DNA of 64,000 bases from JABDIP01 sp965250245 (GCA_965250245.1 OZ252296.1:2852001-2916000), one strand, 5' to 3'; counted from the stretch's first letter, positions 34,800 through 44,101 are shown. The notes: generated from the letters alone by a model not told the origin. Translations and numbers: made by a program.

Positions 34800-34824
34800 G
34801 GGGGCCGGTGCCGGTCCGGCCCCC
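34800..34824 (+). terminator. Attenuator-like hairpin between RTX substrate and exporter genes
   Basis: Perfect 9-bp stem GGGGGCCGG/CCGGCCCCC around TGCCGGT, followed by GCACCTCTTTT. It lies 12 bp after the RTX stop and 34 bp before the exporter start, the place where toxin-exporter operons often carry a partial terminator. Confidence 0.6.
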
Positions 34825-34857
34825 GCACCTCTTTTCCGCCGATCACGGGTCAAGGCC

Positions 34858-36594
34858 ATGAGACACGAACACAGCGCCGCGACGGATGCCCGCCAGGCAA
34901 TCGCCCGATGCCGCTCCACCCTGCTGACGACAGGGGCCTTCAGCGGCGTCATCAACCTGCTGATGCTGTCCATCCCGCTCTACATGCTGCTGGTCTACGA
35001 TCGCGTGCTGACCAGCGGCAACCGCTCCACTCTGCTGGCCCTGACCGTGCTGGTCGGCGGCCTGCTGGCGATCATGGGGCTGCTGGAGCTGATCCGCTCC
35101 CGCATCCTGGTGCGGGTCGGCAGCCGCCTGGACCGCCTGCTGGGGCAGCGGGTCTTCTCCGCCTTCCTGCGCCGCCCGCTGCTCGCCGGCGGCGATACCG
35201 GCGACCGGCCGTTGCAGGATCTGGCAACGGTGCGGGACTTCCTGTCCGGACAAGGCCCGCTCGCCCTGTTCGACGCGCCCTGGACGCCGGTCTATGTGGC
35301 GGTCCTCTATCTCTTCCACCCCTGGCTCGGCCATGTGGCCGCGGCCGGGGCGTTGCTGCTGCTGGCCATCGCCGCGCTCAACTGGCTGGCGACCCGGCGG
35401 CCGATCGCCGCGACTGCGGGCCTGCAGGACAAGGCCCAGATCCTCGCATCGGCCGGCCAGCGCAATGCCGAGGCGATCGGATCCATGGGGCTGCTGGCCG
35501 GACTGCGCGACCGCTGGCTCACCTTCCATCGCGCCGCGCGCTTCCAGCAGATCGCGGCCAGCGACCGCGCCGGCGGCTTCATCGCCCTGTCCAAGACCCT
35601 GCGCTTTGGCCTGCAGGCCGCGATCCTGGGCGTCGGCGCGACCCTGGTGATCGACCAGGCGATCACCCCGGGCGTCATGATCGCCGCCTCGATCCTGATG
35701 GGCCGGGCCCTGGCGCCGGTCGACCAGGCGATCGGCAGCTGGCGCGGCTTCGTGGCTGCTCGTGCGTCCCTGCGCCGGCTGGACCAGCTCCTGCGCCAGG
35801 TGCCCGAGCCGCCGCGGCGCACGGAACTGCCGCCCTGCACGGGCCACCTCGCCGTCGATCGGCTCTACGCCGCCCCGCCGGGGTCCAAGCGGCCCCTGCT
35901 CAGCAAGATCGCCTTCTCCGTTGATCCCGGCGAGGCGCTGGGCGTCATCGGGCCCAGCGGGTCCGGCAAATCCACCCTGGTGCGCCTGCTCACCGGCATC
36001 TGGCAGCCACAGCACGGCACCGTCCGGCTCGACGGCGCGACCCTGGCGCAGTGGGACCCGGACGCGCTGGGCCGGTCGATCGGCTATTTGCCCCAGGAGG
36101 TGGAGCTGTTCAGCGGCACGGTCCGGGACAACATCTGCCGCTTCGGCGCCGAGCCGGACGACCGCGCCATCGTGCAGGCGGCCATCCGCGCCGGTGTCCA
36201 CGACATGATCCTGCGCCTGCCGGAGGGGTACGAAACCCAGATCGGCGACGGCGGCAACCGCCTGTCCGGCGGCCAGCGCCAGCGCATCGCGCTTGCCCGC
36301 GCGCTCTACGGCGATCCGGTCGTGGTGGTGCTCGACGAGCCCAACTCCAACCTCGATGCCGCCGGCGAGGCGGCGCTGACCGAGGCGATCGTCGACCTGA
36401 AGCGGCGCGGCCGCACCGTCGTGGTGGTCGCGCACCGGCCGAGCGCCGTCGCCGCCATGGACAAGATCCTGCTGCTGGAACGCGGCCTGCAGGCCGCCTT
36501 CGGTGCCAGGGACGAGGTGCTGGCCGCGCCGCGGGTCCGCCCGGCGGTGCCCGGCGACAATGTGACAACCCTGGAGACAGCGAGGGCCTCATGA
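34858..36594 (+). CDS. Type I secretion system permease/ATPase (PrtD/HlyB-like)
   Basis: 578-aa ABC exporter with fused membrane and ATPase domains and no C39 peptidase domain, as in PrtD-type exporters. Membrane helices occupy about 20-300 (GVINLLMLSIPLYMLLVYDR at the start). The ATPase has Walker A GPSGSGKST (about 364), the signature LSGGQRQRIALARAL and Walker B VVVLDEPNSNLD. It forms the inner-membrane motor of the type I system exporting the upstream RTX protein. Its TGA overlaps the ATG of the adaptor gene (ATGA at 36591). No TolC-like outer-membrane gene is in the window. Confidence 0.92.
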   Translation: MRHEHSAATDARQAIARCRSTLLTTGAFSGVINLLMLSIPLYMLLVYDRVLTSGNRSTLLALTVLVGGLLAIMGLLELIRSRILVRVGSRLDRLLGQRVFSAFLRRPLLAGGDTGDRPLQDLATVRDFLSGQGPLALFDAPWTPVYVAVLYLFHPWLGHVAAAGALLLLAIAALNWLATRRPIAATAGLQDKAQILASAGQRNAEAIGSMGLLAGLRDRWLTFHRAARFQQIAASDRAGGFIALSKTLRFGLQAAILGVGATLVIDQAITPGVMIAASILMGRALAPVDQAIGSWRGFVAARASLRRLDQLLRQVPEPPRRTELPPCTGHLAVDRLYAAPPGSKRPLLSKIAFSVDPGEALGVIGPSGSGKSTLVRLLTGIWQPQHGTVRLDGATLAQWDPDALGRSIGYLPQEVELFSGTVRDNICRFGAEPDDRAIVQAAIRAGVHDMILRLPEGYETQIGDGGNRLSGGQRQRIALARALYGDPVVVVLDEPNSNLDAAGEAALTEAIVDLKRRGRTVVVVAHRPSAVAAMDKILLLERGLQAAFGARDEVLAAPRVRPAVPGDNVTTLETARAS

Positions 36595-37916
36595 TGGATG
36601 CGAAGTCCCCAAACGAACGTCTGATGACCGATGACGAGACCGCCGCCGGCTACATCGTCGTCGGCCTCCTTGTGGTGCTGGTGCTGGTCGGCGGCCTGAT
36701 CGGCTGGTCGATCACCGCGATGATCGACGGCGCGGTCATCGCGCCGGGCACGGTCACCGTCGAGTCGCACCGCAAATCGGTCCAGCATCTGGATGGCGGG
36801 GTGATCGGCGACATCTTCGTGCGCGAGGGCGACAGGGTCGAGGCCGGCCAGGTCCTGATCCGCCTCGACGACACGCTGGAGCGTGCCGACCTCGCCATCG
36901 TCTCCGACCAGCTTCACGAGCTGCTGGCGCGCCGGGCAAGGCTGCGGGCGGAGATCGACGGCAAGGAGGCCGTCGCCTACGACCCGACGCTGCTGGCCCT
37001 GCGGCGCGATCCCAAGGTGGCCGAGATCCTCGCCGGCCAGAGCGAGCTGTTCGAGGCCGGGCGCGCCGCCCGCGCCGGCCAGCACGAGATCCTGGCGCAG
37101 CGGATCGCCAGCTTCCGCGACCAGATCGCCGGCCTGACCGAGCAGAGCGAGGCCCGGACCCGGCAGATCGACCTGGCCCGGCAGGAACTGGCCGGCGTGG
37201 AACGGCTGCACGCGAACGGCCACGCGCCCCTCACCCGGGTGCTGGAGCTCAAACGCCTGATCGGCCAGATCGAGGCGCGCCGGGCGGAGCACGCCACCGA
37301 CATCGCCCGGGCCAGCAACGCCATCGGCGAGATCGGCCTGCAGCGCATCCAGCTCGAGCAGGATTTCCGCGAAGGCGTGACCGAGGAGCTGCGCGACGTG
37401 CAAGCCGGCATCCAGGCCCTGTCGGAGCGGCGGGTCGCCGCCGAGCTGCGCCTGGCGCGGGTGGCGATCACCGCGCCGCAATCCGGCACCGTGCTCGCCC
37501 TGCGCGCCCATACGGTCGGCGGCGTCGTGCAGCCGGGCGAGACCCTGATGGAGATCGTGCCGGCGGATGACGACCTGATCCTCCAGGCCCAGGTGATGCC
37601 CCGCGACGTGGACAAGGTCCAGGCCGGGCAGCGATCGCGCATCCGCCTGTCGGCCTTCGACCAGCAGACCACGCCGGAGATCTTCGGCACGCTGGAAAGC
37701 GTCTCGGCTGACCAGCTCGAGGACCCGCGCCGCGGCTCCAGCTATTTCGTAGCCCGCATCCGCATCGACGAGGCGGAGCTGGAGCGGTTGGGCGGGCTGG
37801 CGCTGGTGCCGGGCATGCCGGCCGAGGTCTTCATCCAGACCGGCGAGCGGCGGGCGATCAGCTATCTGCTGAAGCCGTTGCTGGAGACCTTCTCCCGGGC
37901 CTTCAAGGATGGCTGA
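36591..37916 (+). CDS. HlyD family type I secretion periplasmic adaptor
   Basis: 441-aa membrane-fusion protein. A short cytoplasmic N-terminus is followed by one helix (about 22-45), a biotinyl-lipoyl half-site (VESHRKSVQHLDGGVIGDIF, then VEAGQVLIRLDD), a long coiled-coil hairpin (about 105-270) and the second lipoyl half and beta-barrel (ITAPQSGTVLALRAHTVGG, MEIVPADDDLILQAQVMP). It bridges the ABC exporter to an outer-membrane TolC. Translationally coupled to the exporter gene; the last 14 bases overlap the tail of the convergent LysR gene. Confidence 0.92.
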   Translation: MMDAKSPNERLMTDDETAAGYIVVGLLVVLVLVGGLIGWSITAMIDGAVIAPGTVTVESHRKSVQHLDGGVIGDIFVREGDRVEAGQVLIRLDDTLERADLAIVSDQLHELLARRARLRAEIDGKEAVAYDPTLLALRRDPKVAEILAGQSELFEAGRAARAGQHEILAQRIASFRDQIAGLTEQSEARTRQIDLARQELAGVERLHANGHAPLTRVLELKRLIGQIEARRAEHATDIARASNAIGEIGLQRIQLEQDFREGVTEELRDVQAGIQALSERRVAAELRLARVAITAPQSGTVLALRAHTVGGVVQPGETLMEIVPADDDLILQAQVMPRDVDKVQAGQRSRIRLSAFDQQTTPEIFGTLESVSADQLEDPRRGSSYFVARIRIDEAELERLGGLALVPGMPAEVFIQTGERRAISYLLKPLLETFSRAFKDG

Positions 37917-38841
37917 GCGCGCGGCCGGTGAAGCGGTCCTGGTCGCGACGCAGCGCGTCGACCAGGAACTCGAAGATCACGCCGATGCGCGCCACCGGCC
38001 GCAGATCGCGATGCACCAGCAGCCAGAGGTCGAGCGCCACGTCGAACTCGTCGGCCAGCAGCCGCCGCACGCCCGGCACGCCATGCGCCATGTAGAGCGG
38101 CACCGCCAGGATGCCGAGACCGGCCCGCATCGCCGCGAACTGGGTGACGAGGTTGTCGCAGCACATGGATCGCGGCGTCGACGCCGCCAGCTCCCGAAGC
38201 CGCCGCACCTGGGCCAGACCGGCGATGCCGCCGCAGGACTCGATCACCACATGGTCGGCCAGGCAGCCGGATGTCTTCGGCACGCCCCGCTCGGCGAGGT
38301 AGGTGTCGGCGGCGAAAAGACCGAAATGTACGGCTCCCATGCGCCGCCCGACCAGCGAGTCGCATCCCGGCGAACCGATGCGCAGGACGATGTCGGCCTC
38401 ACGCCGGGTGACATCCAGCGCCGCCAGGCCGACCAGCAGCTCGATCTCGATGTTGGGGAAACGCTGCTTCAGCGCCGGCAGGGTCGGGGCCAGCCAGTTG
38501 GTGGCAATCCCCTCGGCGGCGGAGATCCGCACGCGGCCGTCCAGCCGCCGGTCTTCGCCGGCGATCCGCCGCTCGATGGCGATCGCCTGCTCCTCGATGG
38601 CCTCGGCAAGCTCGACGATGGAGCGGCCCGGCTCCGTGAGCTCATAGCCGCTGTTGGCGCGGTCGAACAGCCGGGCGCCGATCACCTCCTCCAGCGCCTG
38701 GATCTGACGGCCGACCGTGGGCTGGCTGACGCCGAGGCGCTTCGCCGCCGCGGTCAGGCTGCCGGTATTGGCCACCGCCAGGAAATAGCGGTAGAGGCCC
38801 CACTCGACGCTGCAGCCGCCTGGTCCGTCCGTCACTACCAT
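37903..38841 (-). CDS. LysR family transcriptional regulator
   Basis: 312-aa regulator with the N-terminal winged helix (VANTGSLTAAAKRLGVSQPT, then VGRQIQALEEVIGARLFDR, about residues 23-65) and a C-terminal periplasmic-binding-like effector domain. ATG 38841 gives the canonical spacing before the helix-turn-helix. It converges on the type I secretion operon and reads away from the GntR gene, so its target is not evident from position. Effector unknown. Confidence 0.88.
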   Translation of the reverse strand: MVVTDGPGGCSVEWGLYRYFLAVANTGSLTAAAKRLGVSQPTVGRQIQALEEVIGARLFDRANSGYELTEPGRSIVELAEAIEEQAIAIERRIAGEDRRLDGRVRISAAEGIATNWLAPTLPALKQRFPNIEIELLVGLAALDVTRREADIVLRIGSPGCDSLVGRRMGAVHFGLFAADTYLAERGVPKTSGCLADHVVIESCGGIAGLAQVRRLRELAASTPRSMCCDNLVTQFAAMRAGLGILAVPLYMAHGVPGVRRLLADEFDVALDLWLLVHRDLRPVARIGVIFEFLVDALRRDQDRFTGRALSHP

Positions 38842-38953
38842 CGCACCACCGTCTTTTCTGGGGAGGTGGTTTCGCGCCGGCCCGGCCGCAACCACCCCGG
38901 GTCGCAGCAAACGCTGATGTGAAGCCGTGTGAAGGCGGCGTGGCCCCGCCGGT

Positions 38954-39643
38954 TCAGATGCTGACCAGCGTGCGGAACGTGCTCGACTCGAAGTGCCGCC
39001 GCAGGCTGTGGGCCGCCCCTTCGACATCGCGGTCACCGATCCGTCCAAGAAGGTCGAGATGCTCGCCGGCGGCGGCGATGAGCGTGGCTTGCGTATTGCC
39101 GCTTCGATTCAACGCCCGGACAGTGCGGATGTTGGTGAGCAGCCTGTTATGGGTCGCAGAGATGTTCTTGTTGTTCAGCGCGCTCACGAAGCTCGCGTGG
39201 ATGAAGTGGTCCTGGGCGATGAAGGTTTCCAGGAGACCGGGGCTCAAACCCTCGGATTGAAGCCGTTCGACCAGCGTGGACTGGGCGTCCGTAACGCTCT
39301 CGACCCATCCGCCCGGCGTGTTGTCGATGAACGTCGCCAAGGCCGCGGTCTCGATCAGCACCCGGAACTGATAGCTCTCCCGGATGAAGCTCAGCTCCGG
39401 ATCGATGATCAGGATCCCGGATCGCGGCTTGACCTCGACCAGACCGTACTCCTCCAGCAGCACAAGCGTCTCGCGCAGCGGCGACAGCGACATCCCCAAC
39501 GTCTCGCACAGCTCCGCCTGGGTCAGGACCGTCCCCGGTTTCAGCGCCCCCGAGGCAAGCGCCGCGCTGAACTTCTCGAAGCCCTCGTTTGGATGGCGCG
39601 CCAGGGCGTCGAGGCTCTGGGGCACCTGGATTCGGCTGGACAT
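38954..39643 (-). CDS. GntR family regulator with FCD-type effector domain
   Basis: 229-aa regulator. The winged helix (ASGALKPGTVLTQAELCETL, then GMSLSPLRETLVLLEEYGLV) is followed by an all-helical FCD domain with the metal/ligand residues in FIAQDHFIHASFVSAL. It is divergent from the enolase-superfamily gene and probably controls it through the TTTAAACG palindrome in the 130-bp gap. The likely inducer is the sugar acid or related substrate of that pathway. Confidence 0.88.
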   Translation of the reverse strand: MSSRIQVPQSLDALARHPNEGFEKFSAALASGALKPGTVLTQAELCETLGMSLSPLRETLVLLEEYGLVEVKPRSGILIIDPELSFIRESYQFRVLIETAALATFIDNTPGGWVESVTDAQSTLVERLQSEGLSPGLLETFIAQDHFIHASFVSALNNKNISATHNRLLTNIRTVRALNRSGNTQATLIAAAGEHLDLLGRIGDRDVEGAAHSLRRHFESSTFRTLVSI

Positions 39644-39748
39644 CGGACGTCGTCTGGCAGTTTGGGGGCGCCAGGACCGTAGCGCTGCGCGCGATGGAAG
39701 GCAACGCAAGGAAGGCAATTGATCCGCTTTGTTAGCCGTATTAGTATA

Positions 39749-39765
39749 TTTAAACGTCGTTTAAA
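39749..39765. promoter_or_regulatory. Perfect palindrome, probable GntR operator
   Basis: TTTAAACG-T-CGTTTAAA, 8-bp arms about a single central base, eight bases before the ATG of the enolase-superfamily gene and in the divergent gap with the GntR gene. TATATT at 39745-39750 could be a -10 box that the site would mask. Confidence 0.6.
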
Positions 39766-39773
39766 GATATCAG

Positions 39774-40907
39774 ATGACCGCGATGAAAATCTCCAGGTTC
39801 GTTTGCTGGGTGCATGAGGCGAAGCGCGCGCCGCAGGTGATCTGGCGCCACGGGCTGCCGACCTCCCATGGCGGCCTGCCCGACGGAGAAGGCCCCCGGC
39901 TGGCATCGATCCTGATGGAGACGGACACCGGCGCCACCGGCTTCGTGGTGGCGGAGATGGGCGATGCGGTCTTCGACGTCGTTCGCCGCCGCTTCGCGCA
40001 TTTCATCGGCGAGAACCCGCTCCTGACCGAGCGGATGTGGCGGCTGGTCTGGGAGGTCGACCGGATCGAGGAGTTCCATATCCGGCAACTCGGCCTGATC
40101 GACGTGCTCTGCTGGGACCTCAAGTCCAAGGCTGCCGAAATGCCGATCCACGTCATGCTCGGCGGCAGCCGGACCATTGTGCCGGCCTATGCCTCGACCG
40201 CCACCTGGCCCGACCTCGCGACCTACGAGCGGAACATCAAGCGCTGCCGGGATGTCGGCTTCGGCGCCTTCAAGCTGCACGCCTGGGGCGAGGTGAAGGC
40301 GGATATCGAATTGATCCGCGCCCTGCGCCGCTGGACCGGGCCGGACGCGCCACTGATGTTCGACGGCTCCGCCGGCTGGGACTATGTCGATGCGCTGACC
40401 GTCGGCCGCGCTCTGCAGGACGAGGGCTACCTCTGGTACGAGGAGCCGATGCGCGAGTTCCACCTCGGTTCCTACGCGCGGCTCGCCGAGAAGCTCCACA
40501 TCCCGATCCTGGCGGCGGAAACCTCGGACGGATCGCACTGGAACGCGGCAAGCTGGATCGAAGCCGGGGCGCTGCACATGACCCGGATCAACGCCGTCCT
40601 GAAGGGCGGCATCACCGGCTCGATGAAGATCGCGCACATGTCCGACAGTTTCGGCATGCGGGCGCAGGTGCACGGCATGGGCCTGGAGAATGCCCAGCTT
40701 TGCGGCGCGGTGCCGAACAACGATTTCTACGAGCAGATCATCTACGACTTCGACCATATCGGTCGCCTCGCCGACATGGGCGCTTTGTCGATCATCGGCG
40801 GCCATCTCCATGTCAGCGACGCGCCGGGGCTTGGCTACCACTTCGACGCAGAGGCCCTCGACGCGGCGGCACTCTCGAAGGTCGTCGTCGATACACGGCG
40901 GGATTGA
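39774..40907 (+). CDS. Mandelate racemase/muconate lactonizing enzyme family protein (sugar-acid dehydratase-like)
   Basis: 377-aa enolase-superfamily enzyme. Mg ligands are visible as Asp 197 (MFDGSAGWD), Glu 223 or 224 (WYEEPM) and Glu 249 (AAETSDG). The barrel strand 2 motif reads FKLHAWG, so the usual KxK pair is KxH (Lys 167). A His in RAQVHGMGLENAQ is placed for the opposite acid/base. Most such enzymes dehydrate or racemise sugar acids. It leads a row with an ABC importer (binding protein 71 bp on). ATG 39774 has no clear ribosome site; ATG 39783 is possible. Substrate not assigned. Confidence 0.85.
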   Translation: MTAMKISRFVCWVHEAKRAPQVIWRHGLPTSHGGLPDGEGPRLASILMETDTGATGFVVAEMGDAVFDVVRRRFAHFIGENPLLTERMWRLVWEVDRIEEFHIRQLGLIDVLCWDLKSKAAEMPIHVMLGGSRTIVPAYASTATWPDLATYERNIKRCRDVGFGAFKLHAWGEVKADIELIRALRRWTGPDAPLMFDGSAGWDYVDALTVGRALQDEGYLWYEEPMREFHLGSYARLAEKLHIPILAAETSDGSHWNAASWIEAGALHMTRINAVLKGGITGSMKIAHMSDSFGMRAQVHGMGLENAQLCGAVPNNDFYEQIIYDFDHIGRLADMGALSIIGGHLHVSDAPGLGYHFDAEALDAAALSKVVVDTRRD

Positions 40908-40978
40908 CCGATGGCCTCAATCGGTTCGGCGCCGATCGGCGCGCCATCCCCAAAACCAAACAAGCAAGGGAGGATGCC

Positions 40979-42229
40979 ATGAGAACGATACGCCTTTCGC
41001 TGGCGGCACTGCTGGCCTGCGCCGCGAGCGCAGCCCAGGCGGAAGAGGTGCAGCTCACCGTCTGGTCCGACACTGCGCGCATAGCCGCCTACGAGGCCTT
41101 CGACGCGGCGCATGACTCCATCGCGCTCACTATCGTGACCGTCGCCCCGGCCGAGCAGACCGCCAAGCTGCAGCTGGCGCTGCGATCGGGCGACGGCATT
41201 CCCGACGCCATCTTCATGGCCGAGTTGACCCAGATCGCCCAGCTGTCGACGCGGCGGTCAGACTACCTGATGGACCTGACCGGCATGGTCGGCCAAGACG
41301 TGATCGACGGCTTCCTGCCCAACGCCCTCTCGCCCTGCATGAACGCGGACGGACGGCTTCTCTGCCTGCGCAACGACCTGGCGCATTTCATCCTCTGGTA
41401 CGACGCACAGCTGATGGACGAGCTCGGATTCGCGGTCCCGACCACCTGGGAGGAGTTCGAAGAGATCGGCCACGCCGCCGCCGAGAAGGGCTACATCGTC
41501 GGCTCCGGCACCGAGGGCTTCCCGCTCCTCAACGTCCTGGCCTCGGCGGGCTGCGTGCTGGGCTTCCCCGAAGGCGGCGACCCGAACACCGTGCGCGTCG
41601 ACCTGACCGGTGCCGACTGCCGGGCCGGCGCGGAAATGGTGGACCGGATGCGGGCCTCCGGCGCGCTCAGCCGCCAGGGCACGTTCGAGCCGGCCTTCGT
41701 GCAGGCCGCCAAGGACGGCCAACTGCTGATGTTCGTCGGCCCGACCTGGTACGGGGAACACGTGATGCGCCCGCTCTACGAAATCGAGCCCGGCCGCATC
41801 GCCGCGGCCCCGTCGCTCACCTGGTCGGGCCAGGACCAGGCAGTGGCGTGGAGCTGGGGCGGCGGTGTGTTCGGCGGTTACACGAAGACGGCGCATCCCG
41901 ACGAAGTGGCCGCGCTGCTGGCCTGGATGACGACGGACACCGGGCTTCAGGGCCAGGCGACCACCATGCCCGCCGACGCCGCCAGCTCGGAAGTCTGGCG
42001 CGACCGGATCGTCAATGACCCCTACTACGCCAGCGACCGGGTCTATGACGTGATGAAGACATCCGCGGCGTTCGGGCATGCCCATTACGCCGGCTACCGC
42101 TTCGACGTGGCCGCAGCGCTGGTCAAGATCGACGCCGATTCCGACGTGCCGCTTGCCGACAAGCTGGAGGCGCTGCAGAACGAGATCGTGAACCTTGCGC
42201 GGGTGAACCGGTACACCGTCGTGAACTGA
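40979..42229 (+). CDS. ABC transporter extracellular solute-binding protein (sugar type)
   Basis: 416-aa periplasmic binding protein of the family 1 (MalE-like) group. Start ATG 40979 with AAGGGAGG and signal peptide RTIRLSLAALLACAASAAQA. Mature blocks EVQLTVWSDTARIAAYEAF, FILWYDAQLMDELGFAVPTT and WSWGGGVFGGYTKTAHP match sugar binders. Two permease genes follow at once, and the enolase-superfamily gene precedes it, so the cargo is probably a sugar acid or oligosaccharide linked to that enzyme. No ATPase gene is in the cluster. Confidence 0.9.
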   Translation: MRTIRLSLAALLACAASAAQAEEVQLTVWSDTARIAAYEAFDAAHDSIALTIVTVAPAEQTAKLQLALRSGDGIPDAIFMAELTQIAQLSTRRSDYLMDLTGMVGQDVIDGFLPNALSPCMNADGRLLCLRNDLAHFILWYDAQLMDELGFAVPTTWEEFEEIGHAAAEKGYIVGSGTEGFPLLNVLASAGCVLGFPEGGDPNTVRVDLTGADCRAGAEMVDRMRASGALSRQGTFEPAFVQAAKDGQLLMFVGPTWYGEHVMRPLYEIEPGRIAAAPSLTWSGQDQAVAWSWGGGVFGGYTKTAHPDEVAALLAWMTTDTGLQGQATTMPADAASSEVWRDRIVNDPYYASDRVYDVMKTSAAFGHAHYAGYRFDVAAALVKIDADSDVPLADKLEALQNEIVNLARVNRYTVVN

Positions 42230-42290
42230 CGACGGGGTGCGGGCCGGCCAGCCCGGCCCGCACGCGGGGGCATACGGAGCGTCGAACGGG

Positions 42291-43217
42291 ATGGCCGACG
42301 GAACAGGCAGAACCGGCAGGGTGCGCCGGGCACCGAAGGCACGACCGCGGCGGGGCGACGGCCTTTTCATCGTCCTGATGCTCGCGCCGTACCTGGCGCT
42401 TCTGATCTTCTTCGGCCTGTCGCCGGCGCTCTACGCGTTCTTCCTGAGCTTCATGGACACCTATGACTGGGCCTTCCGGGGGCTCGGCAACTACAGGGAC
42501 GTGCTGCAGGACTACCGGCTCGGTCAGAGCATCCAGAACGTCCTGACCTATGTCGCGCTCTGGCTCGCGCTCATGCTTGCCTTCGTCACCGGCCTTGCGC
42601 TCGCGCTCGACACCCTTCCGGCGCGCGTCGCGGCGATCCTGCGGACATCCTTCTTCCTGCCCGGCGCGATCACCTCCTCGGCCATCGTCGTGGTCTGGCT
42701 GTTCCTGCTCGATCCGGCCGTCAGCCCCTATGGCGGTCTGTTCGGCGCGGCGGGCTTTGAAAGCCGGCGCGAAGTGGTTTCGGCGCTCGGCTATCCGGCC
42801 GTCTTTTCCCTAATGGCGCTGCTGGCCTATTCCGGCGGCTGGATCGTGGTCGTGGGCGGCGCGCTCAAGGGCATATCCGGCGAGATGCTCGACGCCGCCC
42901 GCGTCGACGGCGCCCGGCCGCTGCAACTGGCGGCCTACATCAAGGTGCCGATGATCTGGCGGACGCTGGCGCTGATGGCGATCCTGTCCTTCGCCAACGG
43001 CATCCAGATGTTCGTCGAGCCGCAGCTCATGGCGATGGCCGGCGCGCAATACTCCAGGCCGGACTGGTCGGTCAACCAACTGGCGTTCCAATATGCCTTC
43101 AGCCTTGGCGATTTCGGCGCCTCGGCGGCGATCAGCTCGCTCCTGCTCCTGGTCGCGCTGGCGATCTCGCTGGCCGTGGTCATGGGCACACGGTTCTACC
43201 GGCTGGACCGGTCGTGA
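42291..43217 (+). CDS. Carbohydrate ABC transporter permease (MalF/UgpA-like)
   Basis: 308-aa inner-membrane subunit with six helices. The first helix is APYLALLIFFGLSPALYAFF; the ABC-contacting EAA loop is LDAARVDGARPLQLAAYIKV (about residue 200). ATG 42291 (MADGTGRTG) is preferred; an in-frame start at 42237 would add 18 residues from the leader. Its TGA overlaps the GTG of the next permease. Partner of the preceding binding protein. Confidence 0.9.
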   Translation: MADGTGRTGRVRRAPKARPRRGDGLFIVLMLAPYLALLIFFGLSPALYAFFLSFMDTYDWAFRGLGNYRDVLQDYRLGQSIQNVLTYVALWLALMLAFVTGLALALDTLPARVAAILRTSFFLPGAITSSAIVVVWLFLLDPAVSPYGGLFGAAGFESRREVVSALGYPAVFSLMALLAYSGGWIVVVGGALKGISGEMLDAARVDGARPLQLAAYIKVPMIWRTLALMAILSFANGIQMFVEPQLMAMAGAQYSRPDWSVNQLAFQYAFSLGDFGASAAISSLLLLVALAISLAVVMGTRFYRLDRS

Positions 43218-44101
43218 GCCGCACGGCATGGATACAGCGGCCCGCGCCGGGACGGGCAATGCTCTACACGCTTCTGGCCTTCGCCTTCGTGTTCTACGCG
43301 ACGCCCATCCTTTGGTTGGTGCTGGCGGCCTTCAGGACCGAAAGCGAGCTCTACACGCAGGCGGCCTACAGTCTCGGCTCGTTCGACGCGCTGCGGCAGA
43401 CCTGGCGCAACCTGGCGACCTACGATGATTTCCTGATCGGCACATGGGCGCTCAACTCGGCCATCTACTCGGTCGGCGGGGTCGCGCTGTCGCTCGTCGC
43501 CGTCATTCCGGCCGGGTACGTGCTTGCCACCTACGAATTCGCCGCCCGCAAGCTGATCCTGATCGTGACTCTGGTGGCGATGATCACGCCCAACACGGTG
43601 ATCACGCTGCCGATCTACCTGCAGATGCAGGCGCTCGGGCTCAACAACAGCCACCTCGGCATGGTGCTGGCGACGGCGTTCTTTCCCTTCGGCGTCTACC
43701 TCGCCTTCATCTATTTCGTGACTTCGCTACCCGCCAGCCTGATCGATGCCGGGCGGATCGATGGCGCCTCGCGGTTCAGGCTGTTCTGGTCGATCGCGCT
43801 GCCGCTTTCCAAGCCGCTGATCGCGCTGGTCGCGTTCTTCAGTTTCCTGGCGAACTGGAGCAACTACTTCCTCGGCTTCGTGCTGCTGACGCGGGACGAC
43901 CTCTACAGCCTGCCGATCGGGTTGGCGGTGCTCATCAACAGCTCCGGCGCCTTGGGCAACGACGTGGCCAGCGACATCCCGATCAATCGGCCCGAGGCGA
44001 TCGTCGCCGCCATTCTGGTGATCGCGCCGGTCCTGCTCCTGTTCCTGATTTCGCAGAGGTTCGTCCGCGCCGGAACGCTCTCGGGCGCCGAGAAGGGCTG
44101 A
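43214..44101 (+). CDS. Carbohydrate ABC transporter permease (MalG/UgpE-like)
   Basis: 295-aa second permease, starting at GTG 43214 inside the previous stop (GTGA). Six helices; first LLAFAFVFYATPILWLVLAA; the EAA loop is LIDAGRIDGASRFRLFWSIA. It completes the membrane pore of the importer. The nucleotide-binding subunit is missing from the operon, which ends here before a GntR operator-like site. Confidence 0.9.
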   Translation: MSRTAWIQRPAPGRAMLYTLLAFAFVFYATPILWLVLAAFRTESELYTQAAYSLGSFDALRQTWRNLATYDDFLIGTWALNSAIYSVGGVALSLVAVIPAGYVLATYEFAARKLILIVTLVAMITPNTVITLPIYLQMQALGLNNSHLGMVLATAFFPFGVYLAFIYFVTSLPASLIDAGRIDGASRFRLFWSIALPLSKPLIALVAFFSFLANWSNYFLGFVLLTRDDLYSLPIGLAVLINSSGALGNDVASDIPINRPEAIVAAILVIAPVLLLFLISQRFVRAGTLSGAEKG

